NCBI GenBank assembly: GCA_949751835.1
Contig: CATKHK010000030.1
Span: 186,001 to 250,000 of the forward strand
Direction of reading: 5' to 3'
DNA: 64,000 nt
DNA from: Blepharisma japonicum
Taxonomy: Eukaryota > Ciliophora > Heterotrichea > Heterotrichida > Blepharismidae
In this document: piece after piece, positions 1 through 11,641 of the stretch
Numbering within the stretch: the first letter of the stretch is position 1
Layout: each line of letters begins with the position of its first letter
Notes under the pieces: generated by a model
Seen by the model: only the letters and a program-made list of their open reading frames with translations
Database searches by the model: none
What the model was told of the DNA's origin: nothing
Made by a program: the position numbers and the translations under genes

Positions 1-151
1 TAGAAACATTAAGGGTGCAAATACATGCCAACTGCAGAATGAGGAGAATTTATTTCTCTGACAGACTTTACTCAGAAGAAGAACTGCCGCCAGAGTTCAA
101 ATTGTTTTTACCACTCCAGAAGCAAGCTTAAATATTTAATTGCTAATTTGA

Positions 152-546
152 CTAATCTTCATCTTGATATGAGCGCTTTATGATGGGGTTGTGAGCGCGA
201 TAATAAATTTGAGGTTGAGCCCGTGTCTTTATGAAATTTAATTCATAAGAGGGCTGCGATAAGGTATCTATTTTGTTAAATCACCGTTTTTGTGGCATTC
301 TGAATGAGAAACAAAAGAAATCGATAGAGATTGGCCTATTTCTTCAGGCCAAATTGAATTATTAAGAGACTCGTATGCTGAAGCAGCTTGGCTTGGCTCT
401 TGATACTGCACATAGCAATGTGTTTTGATTTTATCTATCCAAAAATATTGAACAGCACCATGCTCCTCTAACTTCGCTTTCAGCTGATTTACTGTAAACG
501 GCCTCCTCAAGTTTCTCACAAGAACGCAGTTAGAGCTATTTTCCAT
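152..546 (-). CDS. Acinus-like RRM protein (ASAP/exon-junction accessory factor)
   Basis: A 125-residue protein once a 17-nt intron at 268-284 is removed; without the removal the frame stops directly after the RRM. Residues about 7-75 form an RRM of the acinus type (RPFTVNQLKAKLEEHGAV, then a FWIDKIKTHCYV core). The downstream exon adds FIKTRAQPQIYYRAHNP near residues 99-115, which matches the RSB motif by which acinus binds RNPS1 and SAP18. In animals acinus belongs to the ASAP complex, which associates with the exon junction complex and splicing. The ciliate protein keeps only the C-terminal RRM and RSB part and lacks the long N-terminal SAP region of animal acinus. The intron is longer than the others here but keeps GT, AG and the A at position -6. 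It faces away from coronin (start at 635), so the two share an 88-bp upstream gap. The acinus match is by eye. Confidence 0.8.
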
Positions 547-634
547 ATAAAAATAATTATTTGCCCTAAAATTTTCAAAATTTTGTATTTAATTGCTTAT
601 TCAAAACAGGTGAAGGCTCATTCTCTTGTAAAAT

Positions 635-1984
635 ATGGTGTCAGTGGTTAGAGTGTCTAAGTTCAGACATGTCTTTGGTGAAGAATTACAAGAAAAATTC
701 GAAGACTTAAGGCCAAGCACACTTTCTTCAGAAAGCTCTCTAATCAAGTCCAATGGCACAAATATAGTATTTCCGTGGGAATCGGGTGGGGCAGGCGTTT
801 TAGCTGTATTTGCGATGTCGGAGATAGGCCGAATTGCCCCAAGTCATCCTTTTATCAAAGGTCATGTGGGTAATATTTTGGATTATGAGTTTAATCCTTT
901 CAATGACTTTCAGTTATTAAGCTGCGGAGATGATGCGACACTAAAGCTATGGGATATCCCAGAAGGAGGACTAACTGCCGATATCACAGTCCCTAGAGTG
1001 TCGTTATCAGGCCATGGGAAAAAAGTTAGCCTTATAAATTTCCATCCTTCAGCGGCATTTTTGTGTGCTAGTGCATCATTCGATAAAACAATCAAAGTGT
1101 GGAATATTGAAAATGGGAGCCCAGAACTTGAAATTTCAAATATTAATGAAATTATCCTTTCCTTACAGTGGAGTCCTATAGGCAGAATGATAGGCTATAC
1201 AACAAGAGATAAGTATGCAAAGGTCTCTGACCCAAGAACTGGAAGAAATGTAATGGAAGTGCTAGCCCATGAAGGCTCAAAACCAAGTAAAATGGGCTGG
1301 ATCGACGAAGACACTATCGTCACCTGTGGCTTTTCCAAGATGAATGACAGACAGCTCTCTATCTGGGATTTAAGGAATTCCCAAAAAATCAAGACCATAA
1401 ACATTGACCAAGGATCAGGAGTTTTGTACCCATTTTACGACCCTGACACCAAAATCCTCTTTGTTGCTGGCAAAGGTGACGGAAATATCCGCTATTACGA
1501 AATTGTAGGAGACGACCAATATATGTATTATGTGGAAGCTTTTAGGTCAAATATCCCTTGCAGAGGGATCAGTTTTATTCCGAAACGAAAAGTTGACGCA
1601 GATGCATGTGAAATTATGAAGGCTGTCAAGTTGACTAATAACACTGTAGATTTAGTAAGCTTTAAGGTACCTAGGCGTGTAGAATCGTTCCAAGACGATA
1701 TTTATCCAGACTGCATTTCTGGAGAGCCAGCTATGGGCTCATCTGAATGGCTTAGTGGAACTGATAGAGAGCCTAGGAGAGCTCCAATTAAACAAATCGA
1801 TAGTTCACCTACAAGGGTTGAATTGCATGTCCAACCCCACTCACCTGCACCTGTGCAACAAGGCCAGAAGAGCGTTAAAGATTATGAAAAGGAGCTAAAC
1901 GAGGCTAGAGCGACGATTAAAATGCAGCAACAAAGGATTGCTGAATTAGAGGCTCAGTTGGAGTCTAAAACTAAATTAGAATAA
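635..1984 (+). CDS. Coronin, WD40 actin-binding protein
   Basis: 449 residues, intronless and complete. It opens with the coronin signature VVRVSKFRHVFGEEL, followed by WD40 repeats forming a beta-propeller from about residue 70 to 340 (for example GHVGNILDYEFNPFNDFQLL and DDATLKLWDIPEGG). A coronin-type C-terminal extension follows, with a linker and a short coiled coil at residues about 412-446 (heptads around YEKELNEARATIKMQQQ). The length is that of class I coronins. In known systems coronin binds F-actin and regulates the Arp2/3 complex and cofilin at the cell cortex and phagosomes. The ATG at 635 is the first in frame with the conserved N-terminus. Confidence 0.93.
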   Translation: MVSVVRVSKFRHVFGEELQEKFEDLRPSTLSSESSLIKSNGTNIVFPWESGGAGVLAVFAMSEIGRIAPSHPFIKGHVGNILDYEFNPFNDFQLLSCGDDATLKLWDIPEGGLTADITVPRVSLSGHGKKVSLINFHPSAAFLCASASFDKTIKVWNIENGSPELEISNINEIILSLQWSPIGRMIGYTTRDKYAKVSDPRTGRNVMEVLAHEGSKPSKMGWIDEDTIVTCGFSKMNDRQLSIWDLRNSQKIKTINIDQGSGVLYPFYDPDTKILFVAGKGDGNIRYYEIVGDDQYMYYVEAFRSNIPCRGISFIPKRKVDADACEIMKAVKLTNNTVDLVSFKVPRRVESFQDDIYPDCISGEPAMGSSEWLSGTDREPRRAPIKQIDSSPTRVELHVQPHSPAPVQQGQKSVKDYEKELNEARATIKMQQQRIAELEAQLESKTKLE

Positions 1985-2209
1985 ATAGGCATTATAATAA
2001 CGAAGAGATCATTAATTTTTTCTATCTAAATTAAGAAATGCTTTGTTACTGGTAAATAAAATGTCCCAATATGAATTTTTTAAGAGATAAATTCGAACTA
2101 TAAAATGTCGATCCTTAATAGCCAAATCTTTTATCCTTCGAAATAGATAAAAATAGATAATCATTTAAAATTTTGAAGTTTCATGACATAATTATACATT
2201 CATTTAGAA

Positions 2210-5203
2210 ATGAAAATAACTCCTGTTGATTCTACCATAGATGTGTCCAGGAACCAAAACCGGAACGAAAGTCTGAAATCCTTTATTGGAAAAAGCCCAG
2301 CTCATAGAGGATACAAATTCAGGTCCCCAGAAAGCACTGAAAACCCAGAAGACGACTACTCAAACTTCCAATCCTATATAGCAGAAGAGCTAAATGATGG
2401 GATCACTGAAAACTTGCCAAAAGGAGCTCCAAATCTGATCCGCATAAGTCGGCCATTTAGGATGAGGTGGGATTTAGTTATGATTATCATAGCTTTATAC
2501 AATGTAATTTCAGCTCCTTTTGTAATTGCTTTTTATCGGCATGTTGATGAGTGGTTTTTTGCCTTGAATATTTTGCTAGATATTTTTTATTATGTTGACA
2601 TAGGCGTCAATTTCTTTACAACTTACATAAACTCCACAGATGATGAAATATTCAGCCACAAAAAGATAGTTTTCCACTATTTGGCAAGTGACTTTGCCTT
2701 GGACTTGATTTCTGCATTGCCAGTTGCAGAATTTATATTTCTCTCAAACGACAAAGCAGACGAAGATAAAAAACTTTGACTGATATTAAACATGATTAAG
2801 GCAAAAACAGTGATTTCTAGGTTAAACCGCATTATTAGATTCGCAAGGACTAAGGACTATGTAAAAGTACTTATGAGACTTGGCGAATTGACGTTATATG
2901 TATTTTTATGGGTTCACTTGACTACTTGTCTGTGGTTTTATGTTATTAGAGATAATGAAGACTGAATACCTACCACAGACTTTTTGACTGGAGTAACTGA
3001 GCTTTATCACTCAGATGTCGCGAAGCAATACGCAACTGTATTTTATAACGCTGTATGGCTTCTGGTCGGAAATGATGCAGTCCCTAGAACTAAAGGCGAA
3101 GCTTGCCTTGCTTCATTTTTGATAATAATCGGAAGTATAGCCACTGCAGTCATTTTTGGAGAAATGGTTGTCCTCATGTCAAGCCTCAGCCGAAAGCAAG
3201 ATCAATATCAAGAAATCATTGATGGTGCTGCTACTACAATGAGAGGCATGAAACTACCAGACCGTCTGCAAAGCAAAATTTTAGACTATATTGCTCTCAC
3301 TCATTCATCCTCAAGCTCACAAGAAGAATATGAAACCTTTAAAAAGTTTATTTCGCCATCTTTGCAGCAAGAAGTCTCTGCTTGCATATACGATCCAATT
3401 ATTTCGAAAAATGTGGTGCTTCAGAATGAAGAAAGGATGTTTTATATGCTAGTAAGGAAGCTTAGTAATCGATTTACAAAGCCTGAGGATGAAATTATTA
3501 TAGAAGGAACTGAGCCTGATAATATGTATTTTTTGGTCAATGGCGAGGTAGAAGTTTTTGTAACTGATAAAAATCTGAAGAAAAATTCTGTATGCTTTTT
3601 AAGCCCTGGAGCACAATTTGGGGAGCTTGGACTGATATATAATATTCATAGAACAGCTTCAGTAATTAGCTATGGATACTGTACAGTAGCTGAGCTTAGT
3701 AAAAAGAATTTTCAATCATTGGTTTTATCATTTCCAATGTTAAAAAACAAGATGATTAGAGCTGCTGAAATATATGATGATCCATGAAAAAAATTCTTAT
3801 TAGACTCTCTTTCACAAGCTGAGTATTTTGAAGCTCTCCCAAGACAAGTTTTCAGAGAACTTCCATATAGAATGGAAATTATGAAGCTTGAAAAGGGAGG
3901 ATATTTATTTAAACCTGGGGAAATACCAAAATGTATATATTTAGTAGCACTTGGGGAACTAGAAATTTCAGTAACGATAAATGAAAAACATTTACATTTA
4001 CTCAAAGTTCATGAACATTTCCCAAATATAGAAAATGAGCCAAGGATTCCAAAAAATCACAGAACCTTAGAAGACTATGAGGACTATTTTTTTGATATTT
4101 TCAAAGCTGACTCTTTAAAGAAAAAAGCAGAAATTGTCCCTATTATGGACCAAAAAGGGATAGTAGGATCTATCAGACTGGATGAAGAAGTTCCAGAAAA
4201 AACCTCTATGATAGGAGATTACCCTCAAGAAATTATTGTAGGGAATATTTCGCAAGGCGCTCTTATTTCTTCTACATTTATGCATGCAAAAACACCTTAT
4301 TTATTCCAATGCAAAGCTTTAAGTACAGTCACAGTCTATGTATTAAAATTAGAGACGATTAAAGAGCTAACAAAAAATCATCATGCTTTTGGGAATGAAA
4401 TAAAAGAAATTAAGAATGAACTTAAAGGGAAAAAATATCCTAATATTTTAGACATCATCGAGCCTGAAACCCCAAGTGTAAGAATTAAGAAACTATGGGT
4501 TTCTGCCATATTAAGGGTGATTGCGCAGCTTCGACAAGATCGTAGAGGAGGGGTTGGACTGCTTCTTCAAATTACTTCAAAACTTAAAGCTATCATTGCT
4601 TGTGAAGAGGCTGAAAATTTTGATCTTGCTGAAAAAGTAGCAAGAGGGGATATTCCTCCACATTATATATTAGAAGATGGGACTTTAGACCCAGCAGCTA
4701 TTAATTCAAATATAAACTCATCGCTGCCCGTAAATCATCCTATGATGATGACCTTAAAAGCCATGCTAGATTCTATTACTCAGCCTGGAGGGAATATTGT
4801 TAGACAATATAATGCGCTTGATAAGAAAATTTTACAGCATTCAAAAATCATTCAGAATTATGGAAAAAGCCTTGATGAAGTAAAGGATACACTGAGAAAA
4901 ATCATTAATAAGCTTAAAGGGAATATAGAAAAGCCTGAACCAGAAAAGATAAAAGACCAGCTGCCAAAGCTAGGAAATATTGAAGAAGCAAAAAGAAAAG
5001 AATTGATGAAACTGGATATACAAAAAGTATATGTCTCAGAAGAAGAGAGGCTTCAGAGGAGAGAAGCTAAAAGATTAGCAAAGATCCAAAGGAATAATGA
5101 TAGAGCTAGCATAAACGAAGCAGTTATAAAACCGAGATCGCAAATTGATGAGATTGATAGACCCAAAGATTTAATATCTTCTTCTAAAGAGAGCAAAGAA
5201 TAA
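2210..5203 (+). CDS. CNG/HCN-type cyclic-nucleotide-gated cation channel
   Basis: One 997-residue frame that crosses in-frame TGA codons (for example at 2777 and 3785), read as Trp. A cytoplasmic N-terminus is followed by six membrane segments; S1 lies at about residues 82-108 and S6 at about 297-325. The pore loop has VGND at residues 286-289 instead of the potassium signature GYG, resembling the shorter filter of animal CNG channels. A cyclic-nucleotide-binding domain covers about 420-520, with a phosphate-binding cassette near residue 473 (FGELGLIYNIHRTASV) including the expected Arg. A second, degenerate cNMP-like fold follows at about 555-720 without a clear cassette. The C-terminal third is charged and helical. 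It is probably a ciliary or plasma-membrane channel opened by cAMP or cGMP. The family is firm; ion selectivity is inference. Confidence 0.9.
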
Positions 5204-5495
5204 GTCTATTTAGTTTTTAAAATTGTATTAATTTGTTTAAATAATACAATTCTAATATTTTTAAAATTTCTCTCATTAAATTTAATATGTCAATTTTTGT
5301 GAAATTTGTTATCTAATCATATCAATCTTATGTCCTGTCATATTTAATTATGCTAGTCTAGTTCCTGCCTTGCAATTTCATGTAATTGACTATATCAATC
5401 ATACAAAAAGAAGAGTTCAATATAGCATATGAATCAAAAACTGTTTACTATAATTTAATTTTAATTGCAAATAATCATTGTGATTTTTTTATTAT

Positions 5496-6272
5496 TTATG
5501 CACCCAGTCCATACTCGCTTCTTCTATTTTTATTTCTATTTCTTTCCAGCCTTACCCAAGACTCCTCATCTGCTCTGTATAAGTAGAAAACTAAGAAAAT
5601 GAAAATCACAAAGCAAGTAAACATCATCGACATAGATATGACTCGACTTTTATCAATCCTAAACTTGTAGCCTTCTTTTTTCTTTCCCATTATTTCGTCA
5701 TTGTACCGCTTTAAAACAGATGGAGAAATTGGCTCAATTGGGAGTAATGGAAACTCATGAATTGGCTTAAGTCTAAGAAACTTATTTGGGTTTATGGTCT
5801 CAATGCAACCTGGAGCTGACAAATTTGCAATATAATACTTTCTAATCTCCATCATTTCTTGCTCTACATGAACTCTAGCAGGCACAATTTCTCCTCTGGA
5901 CTCAATTTCAAGACTTCTTAGATCCTTATCATTTCCATATAGATCTATTGCAAAATTTCCATAATGTTCTTGGAATTTTTGAAGAAAATCATTATAAGAG
6001 TCTTCAGCAACAAATTTTACTGCGTTTTCTAGCTTTTCTGCAGGGGTTAATAAGTTCTTTTTTACTGCATCCTGGATCTTTTCAATAATGTGTATCATTG
6101 GCTCAATTTTGCCTTCCTTATAGGCTTCTTGCTGATGGGTTATGAGTGCTTTCCTTTCTATATCGATTCTCTTGAATACCTTTTCATCTTTTAGAGTGAT
6201 TGCGGGTAGATATGATTTTTCCAGTGTTGCAAATGAACGGTGCAATGCCTTCAATCCTCTTTGAAAGCACAT
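5496..6272 (-). CDS. Uncharacterised single-pass protein, possibly mitochondrial
   Basis: 258 residues, intronless. The first 25 residues are basic and lack acidic side chains (MCFQRGLKALHRSFATLEKS), which would suit a mitochondrial presequence. A mostly helical, charged region follows. One hydrophobic segment lies near residues 213-235 (SMSMMFTCFVIFIFLVFYLY), and a short basic tail (RNRNKNRRSEYG) would lie on the other side of the membrane. I do not recognise a conserved domain. The layout of presequence, soluble arm and single C-terminal helix resembles lineage-specific subunits of ciliate respiratory complexes, but that is a guess. It is convergent with the channel gene, 292 bp from its stop; that gap shows no feature. 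Confidence 0.75.
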   Translation of the reverse strand: MCFQRGLKALHRSFATLEKSYLPAITLKDEKVFKRIDIERKALITHQQEAYKEGKIEPMIHIIEKIQDAVKKNLLTPAEKLENAVKFVAEDSYNDFLQKFQEHYGNFAIDLYGNDKDLRSLEIESRGEIVPARVHVEQEMMEIRKYYIANLSAPGCIETINPNKFLRLKPIHEFPLLPIEPISPSVLKRYNDEIMGKKKEGYKFRIDKSRVISMSMMFTCFVIFIFLVFYLYRADEESWVRLERNRNKNRRSEYGLGA

Positions 6273-6525
6273 ATTAATTTTACAATATTTAATTTATGGA
6301 TTAATAATTGCAACCTTTATCGTAATTGGTTTCCTTATAAATTAAATGGCTTAGACAAAAATAAGAGAAAGGTTAGATTCTAAGGATTTTTATTTATTTT
6401 TACTAAAATTTTAATTTTAAAGAGCCATGGAGCTTTGCCATCAGTTTTAATGAATAATTTTATAACTATACCTAATTCATAAAACAGCGCTAATCGATGA
6501 CCTGGATTATGAAATTTTAATTTAA

Positions 6526-8136
6526 ATGGAAAATTGTCGCAAAAGATGCTCAAGTGCAGGAACTAATTTAACTAGAGACTATGCAAAAGCTAAAAAAATT
6601 CCCAAAAATAAACGCACTAACAATATTGCTGAGCTTAAAAATATGATAGAGCAGGTAAATTTTATTTAGTATGATTTAAAAGTAAAAATTCTTGAAAAAA
6701 ATCGAAAAACTTATGAAAAATCTCAGCGATCTTCAAGTATGAAAAGAGCTTCTCAAGGAGTCATAACTAAATTTGATAAGGCCACAAGTCCTGATATAAT
6801 GGACAAAATTATTCTCAATACTCTTCCGAGCCCAAGTTTTCATACAGAGTCCAAAAATATTATCTCCCAAATTAAATATTCTGAATCTTCGAGCTCATCT
6901 GAGCACAGTTTTGCTTGCACTCTCGAGTCAAAGGATTTATCAGAAAGCTTCGAAACTTTTGGAAAATTAGGGAAAGAAACCTTTGAACCTTCTTATACTA
7001 AAGATGAAGAAGACACAAGAATTAAGCAAGCTGTACAACGCAGCAGTCCTGAAAAACATTATAAAAAGCCTAGCACTGATACCTGTTGAAATTCCAGGCT
7101 GATTCAGAACTCAAAACTTACTGAAATCTTGCAGGACTCATATCAAATTCCTTATGAAGCCTCTTCTATAAAAGAGATCCAAAATTGGTCATTAATTTCA
7201 GATAAAGAAAATGTAATTGTTGATTCTGCTATCCCAAGCAAAGAAATTGAACATCTTAAGCAGGAAAATTTAAAATTCAAAAAAATGTTGGACTCCTTAC
7301 AATCTTCTTTCAAGGAATCATTAGAAACTCAGAAATCCCAATATGAAAAAGAAATTTCCTCTCTCAAAGAAACAGTCATTTCCCTCGAAGGCCAGCTTAA
7401 AGCAAAAGAAGAAATGTCAATGGACCAAATTAAAGTAGATTTTGAGCTAGAAAAAGAAAAAGAAATAGAGAAACTTATTGAAAGTTATGAAAATGAAAAA
7501 GAAGAGCTTCACGAAAAATTTCAAAAGCACCTCGAACTTGAATTATTAAATCAAAAAGAAAATTTAACTGCAGAATTCCGAGAAAACATAGAAAATGCTC
7601 GAGCATTTATGCTGCAAGACCACGAAAAAGAGTACACAAATCTAAGAGAGCAACTTATGTACCGACTTCAAGCCAATGAATCCAGAGTAAAACAAAAAAT
7701 AATAAAAGAAATTGAAAAAAAATATAAGCAAGAAGCCATTGAAAAAGAGCAAGAGCATGAACTAAAAATCAAAACAGCCACAGTTGCTATTAAGTCAGAA
7801 TTTGAAAGGAAAATCAAACTTTTAAAAGAAGAAAACACGGCGCTAAGAAAAGATTTGGAGTCACTTGAAAGTCAGATTGAAGAAAACAGATCAAGGGAGC
7901 AGTTTAAGTATGGGGTTGGAAACTCAGAAACTTCATCTGCTGGACAGACTATGGACTCTGATAAAATTTATTATGATTTGCTAGAAATAAACCAAAAGTT
8001 GAAAAATGAAAATACCAGTCTTCACAATACACTGCATTCCAACCATTTATTATGTGGAAAATGCAAGGCATTTGTGAAAGTGAATGGAGATTTTACGAGC
8101 AAGCTGACGAGGTTGAGATCTTATCTTGATTCTTAA
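6526..8136 (+). CDS. Long coiled-coil protein
   Basis: 531 residues in two exons joined over a 15-nt intron at 6655-6669 (GTAAATTTTATTTAG). Exon 1 starts at the ATG at 6526 and gives 43 residues; a TGA at about 7087 is read as Trp. The first 180 residues are Ser/Thr-rich and probably disordered. From about residue 230 to 460 the protein is continuous heptad-repeat coiled coil rich in Glu and Lys. The C-terminus has a short Cys pair (LLCGKCKAFVKV) before a basic end. No specific family is recognised; such proteins are commonly basal-body, ciliary or cytoskeletal structural proteins in ciliates, which is only a general expectation. Confidence 0.85.
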
Positions 8137-8391
8137 TGTAAAAAATTAAAATATGAGAGAATAATATTAATCATATAGATGGTTTATATTCTAGTTTAGG
8201 GAACTTAAATATTTTTTCATAATAATAAACCCTACATATATATAAAATATAAATATGATTGCAGAAATGAGTTTAAACTTGCAAATAAACTTAATAAATA
8301 GCCAGAGCTATTCTCATAAAGAACTAAATTGGCTACTAAAATTCCAAAGGATCCATTCAATCCAAAGTTATTTATATGTTTTGTTTAGTTA

Positions 8392-9855
8392 TTATTGAAA
8401 TGTATCTTTTACAATTTTTACTGCAATTCTTTCCTGATTCAGCATCGGAGATGCTATATTAATCAGACAATAAGTCACCTGCTTTGCCGATTTTAATAAA
8501 CTTTGTATATTCACACAAATTGTTCCGCCCTCTCTAAAAGTTTGAAGTGCCATGCTTGAACTTGTTAAAATAATATGTGGTGGGTTTTCAAGCTGAAATT
8601 TCGAATAATGAGCATATTCTACAGGTAAATCTGATGGATATATAGGCAAATAGCTAAGCTGGTGAAGGATTTGATGACCTGCTACTTCAATTTTATTGAT
8701 CATTGACCTAGATTTGTACACAGATGATGAAATAACTTCTTTTCATAAATCATAAGGCACAATTCCAATTGTAACATCTTTAATTTTCAATGTACATGGA
8801 TTGGGGGCGGTTAAGCCATCATAAGGTGGCTGAGGTAAGGGGTAAAAATGAGTCATTTCTCTGATACTTGGGACAATGATGACTTCTTTAAAACGTGAAT
8901 TTACGTAGTTTACTATAGAATTGAAAAGTTCTTCATAGGTGCCATTATTAATGTTGAAAAATTGGCTATTAATTTGCTGGCATTTAATTATTCTGTGCTC
9001 TGCATCTACTAGAGGGCCAATAAGTATTAAGCTGTTTACGCTATTAGCTATGGTTTCTATAAACTGTTGGAGTGGAAGATATTCTAAATTATCAGGGTCT
9101 GTGAATGGTCCAGCAGCAGCCGCAACAATTACAGGAGGCTCATTATAAGCCCACTCAGATGGATTTCTATCTATCCAATCAAGATTAATTTCAGTTCCAA
9201 TTTGCTCAGCAGAAAATACAAAAGAATCGCAAGTCCCTTTTGCAATAATAATTTGTCCATTAAACAAGACATACTCAGGAAGTGCTTTCAAATCCAAAGC
9301 TACTGTACTAGATATATCTTCCAAATAAATATCATTTTTTTCATCTCTGTCATCAATACAAACTCGGCCAACCACAGAAATTGTTTCTTGTCCAGACACT
9401 TTGGTTAACCTTTGAATTTCCTCAATTCCAAATGAGTCTTTATATCTCATCGTCATTTTTTCCAGCTGATTTTCCAGCTCTTGAGTCGCAATTGTAGATA
9501 GCTCTCCAAAATAGTACCCATTCCAAGGATTCAAAACTTTGGGTATAATTCTTACAGCCCTTTGTGCTTCAAAAATAAAATTAAAATTATCAGGGACATA
9601 TTGATATGCGACAGTTCGACTTGCAACTGTAGCTCTGTTCGCAGATAGTGCAACTGTTTGTTTTTTGTTTCCTCCGTACTTTTTCAATGATTTTTGCAGC
9701 TCAGCTGTAACTGAAGAGTTTACCACTTGCACTTTTTTATTCATTAAAATTGCTTCAAGTTCATCATTAATGTCTTGTCTGCTTGCATTTGTCATCCTCA
9801 CAAGTTCTTCATATCGTTCCTTATCCTCCTCACCAGCAAAAATTATTCCCGCCAT
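8392..9855 (-). CDS. POLA2: DNA polymerase alpha subunit B
   Basis: 487 residues in one frame, with a TGA codon near 8740 read as Trp. It shows the non-catalytic B-subunit fold: an OB-like region near residue 160 (VSVVGRVCIDD, then YVLFNGQIIIAKG) followed by the inactive phosphodiesterase-like domain with VIVAAAAGPFTDPDNLEYLP, LILIGPLVDAEHR, VIIVPSIREMTHFYPLPQPP and a closing HIILTSSSM block. In eukaryotes this subunit tethers primase and the catalytic subunit in the primosome and passes through the origin-loading stage. The N-terminal helical domain is shorter than in animals (human POLA2 is about 600 residues). It lies 39 bp downstream of PSF1 on the same strand. Confidence 0.93.
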
Positions 9856-9894
9856 ATTATTATAATTGCCTCCAAATTATCATTATTTTCCTAA

Positions 9895-10449
9895 TTAATT
9901 CATATGTTGCAGCACTCCTTGCCTTATAAGTCCAGCGGCTTCACTTCTCCTTAATAAATGCACCGTATTTTTTTCTAATGACACTTGCCCAGTCTCCGGC
10001 AGCACGATATCTCCTACATCTTCAGTTGCCCGAACTTCAACAAAAACATCCTTTGGTGGCTGCAAGTCACCAGTCAAATCTAAAGATTTGCTAACTTTGC
10101 GAGAATAGTCTTGCAGCAAAGCTGAGTATTGCTTAAAATAGTCCATTTCATCTTTGTTAAGCTGATTTGAAAAGTGGGGAGGAATGTTTGGGCCTGTTTC
10201 TAAGCGAAGAGATTCGAGTTTATTAAGGCGATAGTTTAGATAAGCAAGAACACAGCGTTTATTACGGTAAATCAGGCTGGATTTTACTAGAACGGAATCG
10301 GTGTTTCGGTCCTCTATCTCAGAAATAACTTTTTCGTATAATGAAGTAATATCTTGGGAAATCTCTGAGATTAGCGCTACGTTGTAAGGGGGAAGCCATT
10401 TTGACGTTTTGAGTTCGCGCACTAGTTTTTTGCTTTTTTCTGCGTGCAT
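9895..10449 (-). CDS. PSF1: GINS complex subunit PSF1
   Basis: 184 residues, close to the usual length of PSF1/GINS1. Conserved blocks include YRNKRCVLAYLNYRLNKLE in the helical A domain, PPHFSNQLNKDEMDYFKQY, DLTGDLQPPKD, and the C-terminal B domain ending VSLEKNTVHLLRRSEA then LIRQGVLQHMN. PSF1 is one of four GINS subunits that join MCM2-7 and Cdc45 to form the replicative CMG helicase. It is intronless and its stop is 39 bp upstream of the POLA2 start, so two replisome genes are tandem on the minus strand. Confidence 0.95.
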   Translation of the reverse strand: MHAEKSKKLVRELKTSKWLPPYNVALISEISQDITSLYEKVISEIEDRNTDSVLVKSSLIYRNKRCVLAYLNYRLNKLESLRLETGPNIPPHFSNQLNKDEMDYFKQYSALLQDYSRKVSKSLDLTGDLQPPKDVFVEVRATEDVGDIVLPETGQVSLEKNTVHLLRRSEAAGLIRQGVLQHMN

Positions 10450-10593
10450 TTTATTATTTGTATTTTATATCTTTTTTAAATGTGGTATAATAAAATATCA
10501 TTTTTGAGCTAAATTTTTAACAATGAAAAATAAAAAATATGTTAGCCTTATTAAACGAAATAATCAACTGAGAAAAAAAGCTAAAATGTTTAA

Positions 10594-11157
10594 TTAAGTC
10601 TTTTTCAATTGCATAATCTTGACCTCGGTCTTAATTCTCTGCTTTCTCTCGGCCTTTAATCTTTCCTCTAACTCCTTAATATACTTTTCAGCAGCAAAGT
10701 CAGATGTCCCAGCTTTAGCCTGCGCATCCTTCAACTCTTTTTCCAAATCCAGTTTTGGGCTTTCTTCTTGAATTCTATCAATCCTCCTTGATCTGATTTT
10801 ATTTGGCGAGCTTGAGTGATGTCTGATCTTCTCAGGAGATCCTGAAATTTCTTTTCTTATCCTTATTACTGATTTTTGAGGGCTAAAACTAGAAGTTCGG
10901 CTCAAAGAGTCGTCAGCTAGGGCATGGCTGATATGTTTTGTACCACCATAGGTGTATCCAAGGTTATACCTGAATGTTTTATAATTAACTGGTTTTGCAT
11001 GCTGATCAGCATTTGGAAAGAGAGGTCTACAAAGGTTTTGGGTTGAGTCTATTGTTGAATAGGCCCCAAAAGTTTTATAAAATTGAGATGTTCTTGATTG
11101 TTCTTGTTTGACTCGTTGTTGCCAAGCAAGATGTTCAGAGTGATAACTTAGCGACAT
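10594..11157 (-). CDS. Uncharacterised protein with C-terminal coiled coil
   Basis: 187 residues, no intron. The N-terminal half is rich in Tyr, Phe, Ser and His, with short aromatic blocks such as YKTFGAYST and YKTFRYNLGYTYGG, a pattern seen in microtubule-associated and microtubule-inner proteins but not diagnostic. The middle is basic and Ser/Pro-rich (SGSPEKIRHHSSSPNKIRSR), suggesting phosphorylation sites. A charged helix predicted to coil runs from about residue 135 to the end. No family is recognised with confidence. Confidence 0.75.
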   Translation of the reverse strand: MSLSYHSEHLAWQQRVKQEQSRTSQFYKTFGAYSTIDSTQNLCRPLFPNADQHAKPVNYKTFRYNLGYTYGGTKHISHALADDSLSRTSSFSPQKSVIRIRKEISGSPEKIRHHSSSPNKIRSRRIDRIQEESPKLDLEKELKDAQAKAGTSDFAAEKYIKELEERLKAERKQRIKTEVKIMQLKKT

Positions 11158-11641
11158 TTATAGTTATAATGGAGGAAATTAATGGTTTATATAGAGATAA
11201 TCATCATTTAATTGTGAAAGTAATTAAATTTTAGACTTTTCTATCAGATTAAATAAAATTAGGAAGGTGTATATCTAAAATCTGGTGAATTTGGGGCTAA
11301 AGATATTTTTTTATAATATTTTCTGCTGAATTAAGCATAAATAAGACAATTGAGTGATTTATATATCAACAAATTTTTTGCTCTCCAATTTTAGCAAGTT
11401 TCTTAATAACTCCATTTTGTTTTATTTAAATGATAGTAAACGCTAATTTTCTTTTAAAATTAACAGTCTTAAGGTTTTGGAATTTATGATATTCAAATTT
11501 TTACATGATTTTTTTCCTAATTTTCTTATATGCTTTAATTAATCTTATTTTCTCCTAAAAAATATTGATTATTACTAGAGATACAATTCTAATCTCATAT
11601 TCTTTCATACATAGCTATTCCTATAAGTTAATGATTTAACT
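11158..11641. other. Intergenic gap without visible gene
   Basis: An AT-rich spacer of 484 bp between two minus-strand genes. In all frames it is broken by TAA and TAG at short intervals; no tRNA, repeat or intron-like continuation of a neighbour was seen. It should hold the promoter of the minus-strand gene that starts at 11157. Confidence 0.6.
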
